7,920 bases of DNA from contig JBMNNS010000076.1 of assembly GCA_050942625.1 (NCBI GenBank), positions 1-7,920 of the forward strand, written 5' to 3'. The notes below the pieces were generated by a model. That model did no database searches. It worked only from the letters and a program-made list of their open reading frames with translations, and was not told the DNA's origin. The translations under genes and the position numbers were made by a program. The DNA is from JBMNNS01 sp050942625. Lineage in GTDB: Bacteria; Bacillota; Dethiobacteria; DTU022; UBA8154. Below, piece after piece: positions 1 through 6,131 of the stretch. How positions within the stretch are numbered: the stretch's first letter is position 1; each line of letters starts with the position of its first letter.

Positions 1-3
1 CAT
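1..3 (-). CDS. Start codon of a gene running off the left edge (product unknown)
   Basis: The first three bases read ATG on the minus strand. A strong ribosome binding site, AAAGGAGG (minus-strand reading of 12-19), lies 8 nt upstream. Only the initiator codon is in the window, so nothing can be said about the product. It lies 69 nt downstream of the small membrane-protein gene that ends at 73, on the same strand, with no clear terminator in the gap. Co-transcription with that gene is likely but inferred. Confidence 0.5.
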
Positions 4-11
4 CTTTGGGG

Positions 12-19
12 CCTCCTTT
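12..19 (-). promoter_or_regulatory. Ribosome binding site for the gene leaving the left edge
   Basis: The minus strand reads AAAGGAGG, close to a perfect match to the 16S anti-Shine-Dalgarno sequence, with an 8-nt spacer to the ATG at 3-1. This site is the main reason to believe a gene starts at the window edge. Confidence 0.55.
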
Positions 20-72
20 ATTAATCAATTCAAATTAAGTAAAATAATAACAGGTAAACTTAAGTAATGGTA

Positions 73-246
73 TTAACCGCTGTTTAAGGCATAAATCCAC
101 CACCCTATCCAGATCAAAAACAGGCCAAGCAGTAAGGACCATAAATAATAAGGCAGTGTTTTTACAATCAAAGTAATACCAACAACAGAAATTATTATAC
201 CCCCCCCTTTTCTTAGAAAGGAAGTAAACCGTCGACGTCTTTTCAA
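73..246 (-). CDS. Small membrane protein, 57 aa, unknown function
   Basis: This 57-residue frame opens with TTG at 246-244 and stops with TAA at 75-73. A ribosome binding site, GGGAGGTG (252-259 on the minus strand), sits 5 nt upstream and decides the start. The N-terminus is very basic (MKRRRRF, then RKGGG at about residues 12-16). Two hydrophobic stretches follow, about residues 17-28 and 33-52, the second rich in Trp, Leu and Gly and containing LGLFLIWIGWW. The protein should sit in the cytoplasmic membrane with its charged N-terminus inside by the positive-inside rule. Small proteins of this design (basic head, GGG, hydrophobic tail) are familiar in clostridia but have no function I can name. 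The GGG codons contain an uninterrupted run of eight G residues. It is probably the first gene of a minus-strand unit continuing into the gene at the left edge. A longer frame on the same strand at 35-301 overlaps it but has no membrane-protein character and a weaker start. Confidence 0.65.
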   Translation of the reverse strand: MKRRRRFTSFLRKGGGIIISVVGITLIVKTLPYYLWSLLLGLFLIWIGWWIYALNSG

Positions 247-280
247 GCCAGCACCTCCCGCTTATTCCCGTTTCGTTATT

Positions 281-309
281 ATTGTATTCAAAAAACCCCA
301 AATGGTTAA
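281..309 (-). promoter_or_regulatory. Sigma-A-like promoter candidate for the small membrane-protein gene
   Basis: On the minus strand TTAACC (309-304) and TACAAT (286-281) are separated by exactly 17 nt. They match the -35 and -10 consensus at 4/6 and 5/6 positions. Transcription would begin around 274 and leave a leader of about 28 nt before the TTG at 246. The -35 box overlaps that of the divergent gatC promoter. Confidence 0.4.
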
Positions 310-335
310 AAAAGCAGCAAAATATATGATATAAT
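306..335 (+). promoter_or_regulatory. Extended -10 promoter for gatCAB
   Basis: A perfect TATAAT lies at 330-335, preceded by TG at 327-328, giving the extended -10 form TGnTATAAT. A weak -35 candidate, TTAAAA (306-311), lies 18 nt upstream. The predicted start of transcription is near 342, giving a leader of about 30 nt before the gatC TTG. The upstream DNA is A-rich, as is common for clostridial promoters. Confidence 0.6.
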
Positions 336-349
336 TGGCAATGCCAATT
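333..349. promoter_or_regulatory. Perfect 7-bp dyad over the predicted gatC transcription start (possible operator)
   Basis: AATTGGC-AAT-GCCAATT is a perfect inverted repeat with a 3-bp centre. It overlaps the last bases of the -10 box and the predicted +1 position, where a bound repressor would block initiation. Because transcription should start inside the dyad, an RNA hairpin role is less likely than a DNA operator. I do not recognise the regulator. Chance occurrence in AT-rich DNA is possible. Confidence 0.4.
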
Positions 350-371
350 TTATCGAAGGAGGCAATAAAAA

Positions 372-662
372 TTGGAACTTCCTCTAAAAGAAATTAATGA
401 TGCAGCAAGTGACGCCAGAATTGAGTTAACAGCAGAAGAAGCGCAGGTTTTAAAAACAGAAGTCCAGAAGGTCTGGAGACAACTAGATACCATAAATAAT
501 GAGGCAGTTAGCCTGGTTCAGGGTACCCATTATGCCTTTAAAGGACAAAACACATTACGTAGCGACCTTTTTAGACCTTCCCTGCCCCAACAGGTAGCCC
601 TACAAAACGCTCCGGATGCAGATGAAACCTATTTCCATGTACCCAGGATCGTTGAGCAATAG
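372..662 (+). CDS. gatC: Asp-tRNA(Asn)/Glu-tRNA(Gln) amidotransferase subunit GatC
   Basis: GatC is the small non-catalytic subunit that wraps around GatA and GatB and stabilises the complex converting Glu-tRNA(Gln) and Asp-tRNA(Asn) to Gln-tRNA(Gln) and Asn-tRNA(Asn). The 96 residues match the usual family length. The C-terminal half carries the recognisable signature: NTLRSD (60-65), RPSL (68-71), a NAP motif (79-81) and FHVPRIVE (88-95). The N-terminal helical half (DARIELTAEEA, 14-24) is more divergent from ordinary GatC, where V-x-x-LARL is typical. The start is TTG, set by AAGGAGG at 356-362 with a 9-nt spacer; no ATG competes nearby. It is first in the gatCAB operon, 55 nt before gatA, and follows a good promoter. 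Identification is secure from the sequence and from gene order. Confidence 0.93.
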   Translation: MELPLKEINDAASDARIELTAEEAQVLKTEVQKVWRQLDTINNEAVSLVQGTHYAFKGQNTLRSDLFRPSLPQQVALQNAPDADETYFHVPRIVEQ

Positions 663-700
663 TGAAAACAAAATACCAGGATTTAATACTTAAAAACAGC

Positions 701-709
701 AAAGGAGGT
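701..709 (+). promoter_or_regulatory. Ribosome binding site deciding the gatA TTG start
   Basis: AAAGGAGGT lies 8 nt upstream of the TTG at 718. It is a near-perfect site and shows that the gatA frame is set up to be translated from its own start, which argues against gatA being a decaying pseudogene. Confidence 0.75.
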
Positions 710-717
710 ATTATTTT

Positions 718-2139
718 TTGGATTTGTCGAATCTACCAATTCAAGAACTGGTTAAAAAAATTTATGAAAAAGGGATATCAAACAAGGAGTATTGTACTTC
801 GGTAAGGGAACGCTGTTTACAGGCCCAGGATGATTTCAACCTTTTTATTTCCCTTAATACTTTTGAAAACATGAATAAAGCCCTTACTGAAAGTGAAGAT
901 AAAAACGGACAAAATCTTCCATTAATGGGGGTTCACTTTGTCCTGGGAGATAATATTTGTAGTAGTGAATTAAAAACAACCTGTGCATCAAAAATGCTTT
1001 CTTCCTACCAACCACCTTTTGATGCTACAGTTTCTGTAAGGCTCAAAAATAAGGGTGCCTTCATGCTGGGCAAAACCAACATGGAGGAATTTGGTGTAGG
1101 GTGTACAGGAAACAGTTCCTTTTTTAATACCGTGAAAAACCCACTTGAAAAAAATCATCTGGCCGGCAACGGTGCAGCAGCAGCCGTAGCAAGTGGGGTC
1201 GCTGCTTTAGCCCTTGCCTCCGATGCCCGGGGGGAACTAAGGCAAGCTGCCTCCTTTTGCGGTGTCCCGGCCATTAAACCTACCGCAGGAAGGATATCCC
1301 GCCTGGGCCTTATTGACCATGCTTCTTCCCTGGAACAGATTGGAGTTATTGCTAACTGGGTAGGAGATCTGGCCCTTACCCTGGAAACAATAGCAGGTAC
1401 CGATCCCGGGGACCCTGTTACTTTAAAAACAGAACCCCCTTCCTACCTCTTTTCGTTGCAGGGAAATAATGAAAAACCATCCTTTGCAATTCCTGAGGAT
1501 TGGGCTGAGGCACCGTTTTTAGAAGAAGAGATCCGGGCAGGTTTTCAAAACCAGCTCCAGGCTTTAAAAAAAGCAGGTTTCGAAATCGAGCTTATCAGCC
1601 TGCCTTATTTTAAATACGCCTCTGCTGTCACAGAAATAATTAGTTCGGTTGAGGCTTTTTCTAATTTTAGCAACCTGGATGGCATTCGTTTCGGGTTCAG
1701 GAAGGAAGGAAAACACCTGCAAGAATTATATACCAGAACACGCAGCGAGGGGTTTAGCAGTAAACTAAAAAAATTTTTGTCTTTCGGTGCCCTGAATTCT
1801 AAGGGAAGCTATTACCAAAATTATTTTGTGAAAGCACAGAAAGTACGCAGTATGATCAAAAAAGAACTCCATAAAACACTCTCAAGGTACATACTTTTAA
1901 CCCCAACTACTCCTTTTACAGCTCCTCTTTTAAATAGTAAGGAAAACGAGTGGCAAATACCTGAGCCTGCTTGCTTCTTCACCGCTGTTGCCAACCTTGC
2001 CGGTTTTCCGGCCCTGACCTATCCAGTAAAAACGGCTTCCAAACTTCCCTGGGGGTTGCAATTGATAGGAAAACCTGATGATGAAAGTACCCTTTTCAGA
2101 ACAGCCCTGCTCTTGGAGAAAGCCGATATCTTATCATAA
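718..2139 (+). CDS. gatA: GatA-like amidotransferase subunit lacking the amidase catalytic triad
   Basis: GatA normally hydrolyses glutamine and channels ammonia to GatB. It belongs to the amidase-signature family and uses a Lys-cisSer-Ser triad (Lys79, Ser154 and Ser178 in Staphylococcus aureus GatA). This 473-residue protein is nearly full length and clearly GatA: DNIC...KTTCASKML (78-94), FDATV (101-105), GKTNMEEF (118-125), RQAASFCG (175-182), KPTAGRISRLGL (187-198), LDGIRFGFR (320-328) and KAQKVR (372-377). All three catalytic positions are changed. The usual IKDN reads LGDN (Lys to Gly77), the GGSSGGS loop reads HLAGNGA (147-153; cis-Ser to Ala149), and DTGGSIRQ reads DARGELRQ (Ser to Glu173). 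The Ala149-Glu173 spacing keeps the normal 24 residues. Positions corresponding to glutamine contacts also look changed (Thr305, Phe353, Cys419). The loss of glutaminase activity is inferred from these residues. The frame is intact, with TTG start, strong ribosome binding site, and gatB 20 nt downstream. Confidence 0.9.
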   Translation: MDLSNLPIQELVKKIYEKGISNKEYCTSVRERCLQAQDDFNLFISLNTFENMNKALTESEDKNGQNLPLMGVHFVLGDNICSSELKTTCASKMLSSYQPPFDATVSVRLKNKGAFMLGKTNMEEFGVGCTGNSSFFNTVKNPLEKNHLAGNGAAAAVASGVAALALASDARGELRQAASFCGVPAIKPTAGRISRLGLIDHASSLEQIGVIANWVGDLALTLETIAGTDPGDPVTLKTEPPSYLFSLQGNNEKPSFAIPEDWAEAPFLEEEIRAGFQNQLQALKKAGFEIELISLPYFKYASAVTEIISSVEAFSNFSNLDGIRFGFRKEGKHLQELYTRTRSEGFSSKLKKFLSFGALNSKGSYYQNYFVKAQKVRSMIKKELHKTLSRYILLTPTTPFTAPLLNSKENEWQIPEPACFFTAVANLAGFPALTYPVKTASKLPWGLQLIGKPDDESTLFRTALLLEKADILS

Positions 2140-2159
2140 AAAATAGGGGGTATAAAATT

Positions 2160-3605
2160 ATGGCTGAGTTTGAAAGTGTAATTGGACTGGAAGTACACGT
2201 GGAACTTTTGACAAAAACCAAATTATTTTGCGGCTGCAGTACAGCCTTTGGCGCTACCCCCAATACCCAGGTGTGCAGGTACTGCCTGGGTTTGCCCGGT
2301 GGTATTGTGCCGGAATTAAACTATAAAGCTGTAGAGTATGCGATTAAGACAGCTATGGCGCTTAATTGCACAATTTCTAGAGAAATAACTTTTGACCGCA
2401 AAAATTATTTTTATGCCGATCTTCCGAAAGGTTACCAGATATCCCAGTCCTTCAACCCTTTGGGCACGAAGGGCTTTGTGGAAATACGTTTAGATGGGAA
2501 AACAAAAAAGATAGGGATCCGCCAGCTACATCTCGAGGAGGATACAGGAAAAATGTTCCATACCGGCGATATCCTTTCCTCTTCTTTTAGCAGGGTTGAT
2601 TATAACCGTGCCGGGGTGCCTCTGGTTGAAATTGTAACAGAACCGGAAATTCGTTCAGCAGAGGAAGCCAGGCTATTCTTGCAAAAGCTGCGTAGCATAC
2701 TGTGCTATATTGAAGTTTCGGATTGTAAAATGGAAGAAGGCTCCATGCGCTGCGATGCCAATGTAAGCTTAAGGCCCATTGGTAGTAAGGAACTGGGGGA
2801 AAAAACAGAACTTAAGAACATGAATTCCTTCCGTTCCGTATACCGGGGACTGGAATATGAAATTAAAAGGCAGAGCGCCCTCTTGCTTAAAGGTGAAGAA
2901 ATAATCCCGGAAACCAGGCATTGGGATGAAACAAAGGGCATTACAAGAGCTATGCGCAGCAAAGTGGATTCTGCAAATTACCGTTTGTTCCCCGATCCCA
3001 ATATCCTTCCCTACCAAATTTCTGAGGATTGGTTATCCGAAATTAAAAATTCAATACCGGAATTGCCTGATTCACGCTATCACCGGTTCATAAGCGAATA
3101 TGGGTTACCTTCTTATGATGCCGAAATATTGACGGATTCACGGGAACTGGCGGATTTCTATGATGAGACACTGGCTGTTTACAATGAGCCCAAAGCTGTC
3201 AGTAACTGGGTAATGGGCGAACTATTGGGGCTGCTGAATGCTGCCAACATTGAAATAACTGCTTGTAAAATAACCCCCCAGGATCTGGGGCAGCTCCTCA
3301 AGCTCATGGATCGAGGGGTTATCAGTGGCAAAATAGCTAAAACTGTCTTTGAGGAAATGTTCAATACAGGAGAAAATCCGGAAACGATCGTCGAAAAAAA
3401 GGGCCTGACCCAGATTTCCGATGAGGATGAACTTTCAAAAATTGTTGCCGACGTGGTTAAGGATAACCCTGCTTCCATCGAAGATTTTCACAGCGGCAAA
3501 AAAAGAGCACTGGGTTTTTTGGTAGGGCAGGTTATGAAAAAGACGAAGGGAAAAGCTAATCCTCAGATGGTCAATAAACTACTGATGGAAAAGCTGAAGA
3601 AATAA
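2160..3605 (+). CDS. gatB: Asp-tRNA(Asn)/Glu-tRNA(Gln) amidotransferase subunit GatB
   Basis: GatB phosphorylates the side-chain carboxylate of mischarged Glu-tRNA(Gln) or Asp-tRNA(Asn) with ATP and transfers ammonia to it. The 481 residues are of normal length. Visible motifs are IGLEVHVEL (8-16, with His13), a zinc site CGC (24-26) plus CRYC (39-42), FDRKNYFYADLPKGYQISQ (78-96; Ala86 where Pro is common), HLEEDTGK (124-131), GVPLVEIVTEPEIR (152-165) and SDCKMEEGSMRCDANVSL (187-204). The C-terminal third is the helical tail domain that contacts tRNA, ending in a conserved FLVGQVMKKTKGKANPQMVNKLL-type segment. All expected kinase/transamidase residues that I can place are kept, in marked contrast to gatA upstream. 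The ATG start at 2160 has a modest AGGGGG ribosome binding site at 2145-2150, 20 nt after the gatA stop, so coupled translation is likely. No strong terminator is visible in the 81-nt convergent gap that follows. Confidence 0.95.
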   Translation: MAEFESVIGLEVHVELLTKTKLFCGCSTAFGATPNTQVCRYCLGLPGGIVPELNYKAVEYAIKTAMALNCTISREITFDRKNYFYADLPKGYQISQSFNPLGTKGFVEIRLDGKTKKIGIRQLHLEEDTGKMFHTGDILSSSFSRVDYNRAGVPLVEIVTEPEIRSAEEARLFLQKLRSILCYIEVSDCKMEEGSMRCDANVSLRPIGSKELGEKTELKNMNSFRSVYRGLEYEIKRQSALLLKGEEIIPETRHWDETKGITRAMRSKVDSANYRLFPDPNILPYQISEDWLSEIKNSIPELPDSRYHRFISEYGLPSYDAEILTDSRELADFYDETLAVYNEPKAVSNWVMGELLGLLNAANIEITACKITPQDLGQLLKLMDRGVISGKIAKTVFEEMFNTGENPETIVEKKGLTQISDEDELSKIVADVVKDNPASIEDFHSGKKRALGFLVGQVMKKTKGKANPQMVNKLLMEKLKK

Positions 3606-3686
3606 CTTCTTAAATGGTGGGGCCGTGATGGCAGAGTGTAGAGGAAATGTGGCATTGTAAAAACGCTTGCTTACATTGAAAATTAT

Positions 3687-4274
3687 TTAAGTCAATTCCT
3701 GGTCTCTGGCTTCCGGCCCCCGGTTGTTGTGGTAGAGGCGGCAATAATACTGTACCTTACAGGCATGTTCCACAGAACAGGCATGAACATAAGCCTCTTC
3801 GAGGATCTTCCCGGTTGCAAAGGTTCCATGCCCCCTGGCAATAGCAGCCTTGTAGGAGGAAAGGGCTTCGGCAAGGTTTTGGGCAAGTTCCGCAGAGCCT
3901 ACTCCACCTCTAATCAAGGGTATCCGGTGCAAAAAATATTTGCTTTCGGTATCTTCCGGGGTTAGGAAATCTTCTTCTGCCAATAACGAAAGTATAACAG
4001 CAAATGGGGAGTGAACATGGACAATTGCCAGGGCAGATGTTTCCTGGTAAACACGCCGGTGGACAATAATTTCTGAGGAAGCAATGGTATCAAAGCAATT
4101 TTCCTGGTAAAGATGACATTCCACCACCATGTTTTCATTAATTTCATCCAGCATACTACCGCTGCGGGTGATTATGATACTATCACCTGCACGAACACTG
4201 ATATTTCCAAAATGAGAACCCGTCAGACCATACTCTACTACCTTCCGGCCAAATTTACTTATTTCACGCCACAT
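3687..4274 (-). CDS. Class II aldolase/adducin family protein (L-fuculose-phosphate aldolase type)
   Basis: A zinc-dependent class II aldolase of the FucA/AraD/adducin family, 195 residues; such enzymes cleave ketose 1-phosphates to DHAP plus an aldehyde. Visible motifs: GLTGSHFGNIS (16-26) and TRSGSML (36-42), which bind the phosphate; SSEIIVHR with Glu68 as the expected catalytic acid/base; HVHSPFA with zinc ligands His86 and His88; and ARGHGTFATG with the third zinc ligand His149. The size and the TPEDTESKYFL segment (105-115) resemble the short archaeal/clostridial aldolases. The exact substrate (fuculose-, ribulose- or 5-deoxyribulose-phosphate) cannot be decided; related family members are epimerases or dehydratases. 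The ATG at 4274 lies inside the 3' end of the AOR gene (16-nt overlap), with ribosome binding site GGAAGGTGAG (4280-4289), so translation is probably coupled to AOR. The shared operon suggests the two enzymes act on linked substrates. Confidence 0.85.
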   Translation of the reverse strand: MWREISKFGRKVVEYGLTGSHFGNISVRAGDSIIITRSGSMLDEINENMVVECHLYQENCFDTIASSEIIVHRRVYQETSALAIVHVHSPFAVILSLLAEEDFLTPEDTESKYFLHRIPLIRGGVGSAELAQNLAEALSSYKAAIARGHGTFATGKILEEAYVHACSVEHACKVQYYCRLYHNNRGPEARDQELT

Positions 4275-6103
4275 TTATTCTCACCTTCCATTTTGATACC
4301 CAATTGTTCCAGCTTCCAGGCAGTGGGTATCCCTGCAGCAGTCCAACCCCGAAAACGGTAATAATCTTCCCTGGCCTGCTCAAATTCTTTTTGTTCAAGG
4401 CCTTTAGCCTGCCCATCTGCACTATCACTAAAAAACCTTGCAGGCAGGGTGTCATCCTCTTTCCCAAACCCTTCCCTGAGATTAAAAAGGCGTTCAAGGT
4501 TCCAAATACGTTCACCCGCCTGTAATAAAGATTCAGCGGAAAAAGACACCCCCGTTACAGCTGACAGAATGGCGGCAAGTTCCACTTCACCCACACTAAA
4601 AGAAATGAATTTACAAACTACAAGTGAGTCAAGGGCAGTAAAAAAATTTTGAAAAATAGGTAGCAGTCCCGCCTTACCGCTAAAAGTCAGACGATCAATT
4701 AGTTTAGGTTTGCCGAAAATTTCCGGACCGATCATATAAGCACCCAAATGGCAACCACCCCTATTTGTAGTAGCATAACTAAGAGCTAAACCCTGTGCCC
4801 CCCGCGGATCATAGCCAGGAAGCTCAAGTTTTTTTACGTGCATAGCCAGTTCCGGTTTTCCTTTTATGGCGGCCAGATTTGCAGCACCTCCCCTTAATTC
4901 CCTACCCGCCCCTTCTCCTTCGCATAACTGCTCTAACAGTTCCTTCATTTCGCTGTACTGCAGTTCCCTGCCAATAATTTCTGAATAACATGAAAGGGTC
5001 CCTCCTGCTGAAATGGTGTCGATCCCATAGTCATTACAAAGGGCATTCAGGCCCATGATACTTTCCAGGGAACTATTTTTGCAACTCGAACCCAACATCG
5101 CTAAAGTTTCATATTCCGGTATTTCTACATTGCCAGAGGAAAAGTCAATTTTCTTTGCCTTATTGTTTTTATTATTTTCATCAGTCCTGTATCCAAAAGC
5201 CCTTGACTTACAGGCAATGGGACACCCGTAGCAAGGATTTTTTTTAGTCATAAAAGTCCTTTTGATCTTTTCACCGGATATTTTTTCGGCCTCCTCAAAC
5301 TTTACCCGCCTGAAATTCTTGGTTGGCATCAAGTGCATATAATTGACAAGATTAACCAAAACAGGTGTCCCAAATACTGAAAGTCCTTTAGATATTACAG
5401 GCGAAGCCGTCAGCAGGCGTGTAATATCTTTATAACATTGCTGAAAATTCTTTTTCTGGGCAACGGGCAGTTTTCTCTCCCCTTTTACTACCACAGCTTT
5501 CAATTTCTTGCTTCCCATGACGGCCCCCAGCCCCCCACGGCCGCAGGTACTCATCCCATCATTCATGATCGTTGCAAAGGGGACCTCCTTCTCCCCGGCA
5601 CGTCCAATACAAGCAATACCCGTTCCGCCCTTTTTGTACCCGGGAAAATACCCTTTAAGGATTTGCAGGGTTTCTTTTGTATTTTTGCCCCATAATGCAG
5701 TAGCATTTTGGAGCGACACCTTGTCCCCTTCTATTAATAAAAAAACCGGGGAACTAGAACACCCCTTTAAAAGGACGTAATCATACCCTGCTCTTTTTAA
5801 AGCCGTGCCCCAGTAACCTCCACCATTACTGTAAAAAATAGTCCCGGTAAGTGGGGACTTAGAAATGACTGCATATCTGCCTGCTGCAGGTGTTTTTGTG
5901 CCTGTCAGGGGGCCGGCAGCGAAAATAAGGATGTTTGCGGGGGAAAGGGGCTCTACACCGGGCTTCAAATGCTCAAAAAGGAGTTTTACCCCCAAACCCC
6001 TGCCACCTAAATAACTTTCCAATATTTTAGAATCAATACCTTTCTGTATAATTTCACCCGTATCGAGAGCAACTTCCAGGCCCCGTCCCTGCCAACCAAA
6101 CAT
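4259..6103 (-). CDS. Tungsten-type aldehyde:ferredoxin oxidoreductase
   Basis: AOR-family enzymes oxidise aldehydes to carboxylic acids with a tungsten-bis-pterin cofactor and pass electrons to ferredoxin through a [4Fe-4S] cluster in the cytoplasm. The 614 residues match the family length (about 600). The N-terminal domain shows YLGGRGLG (31-38), FAAGPLTGTKTPAAGR (61-76), SKSPLTG (81-87) and CGRGGLGAVMGSKKLKA (187-203). The cluster ligands are CYGCPIAC (Cys291, Cys294, Cys298) and Cys497 in DSLVVCKF. Other landmarks are PEYETLAMLG (329-338), DYGIDT (358-363) and TNRGGCHLGAYM (446-457, with His452). An oddity is that the pterin-contact motif usually written D-x-x-G-L-C reads DSLVVC, with Val in place of Gly. 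The ATG start has ribosome binding site AAGAAGGTG (6111-6119). The gene lies 28 nt after the 149-residue gene and overlaps the aldolase. Substrate is unknown; the aldolase neighbour hints at a short aldehyde. Confidence 0.93.
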   Translation of the reverse strand: MFGWQGRGLEVALDTGEIIQKGIDSKILESYLGGRGLGVKLLFEHLKPGVEPLSPANILIFAAGPLTGTKTPAAGRYAVISKSPLTGTIFYSNGGGYWGTALKRAGYDYVLLKGCSSSPVFLLIEGDKVSLQNATALWGKNTKETLQILKGYFPGYKKGGTGIACIGRAGEKEVPFATIMNDGMSTCGRGGLGAVMGSKKLKAVVVKGERKLPVAQKKNFQQCYKDITRLLTASPVISKGLSVFGTPVLVNLVNYMHLMPTKNFRRVKFEEAEKISGEKIKRTFMTKKNPCYGCPIACKSRAFGYRTDENNKNNKAKKIDFSSGNVEIPEYETLAMLGSSCKNSSLESIMGLNALCNDYGIDTISAGGTLSCYSEIIGRELQYSEMKELLEQLCEGEGAGRELRGGAANLAAIKGKPELAMHVKKLELPGYDPRGAQGLALSYATTNRGGCHLGAYMIGPEIFGKPKLIDRLTFSGKAGLLPIFQNFFTALDSLVVCKFISFSVGEVELAAILSAVTGVSFSAESLLQAGERIWNLERLFNLREGFGKEDDTLPARFFSDSADGQAKGLEQKEFEQAREDYYRFRGWTAAGIPTAWKLEQLGIKMEGENKCGVK

Positions 6104-6131
6104 ATTTTTTCACCTTCTTGGCCTACCAGCT

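Noticed and set aside
35..301. 88-residue minus-strand open frame upstream of gatC
   Set aside because: It overlaps the 57-residue membrane-protein frame, which has a better ribosome binding site and a coherent protein design. The longer frame has an irregular composition and no family resemblance.
718..2139. gatA as a pseudogene
   Set aside because: There is no stop, frameshift or truncation. The ribosome binding site is strong and family motifs outside the active site are preserved, so an inactive but maintained protein is a better reading.
3606..3686. Possible terminator in the convergent gap between gatB and the aldolase gene
   Set aside because: Only 5-bp arms (such as TGTAA/TTACA) with long loops were found on either strand and no proper T-run follows, so no terminator is called.
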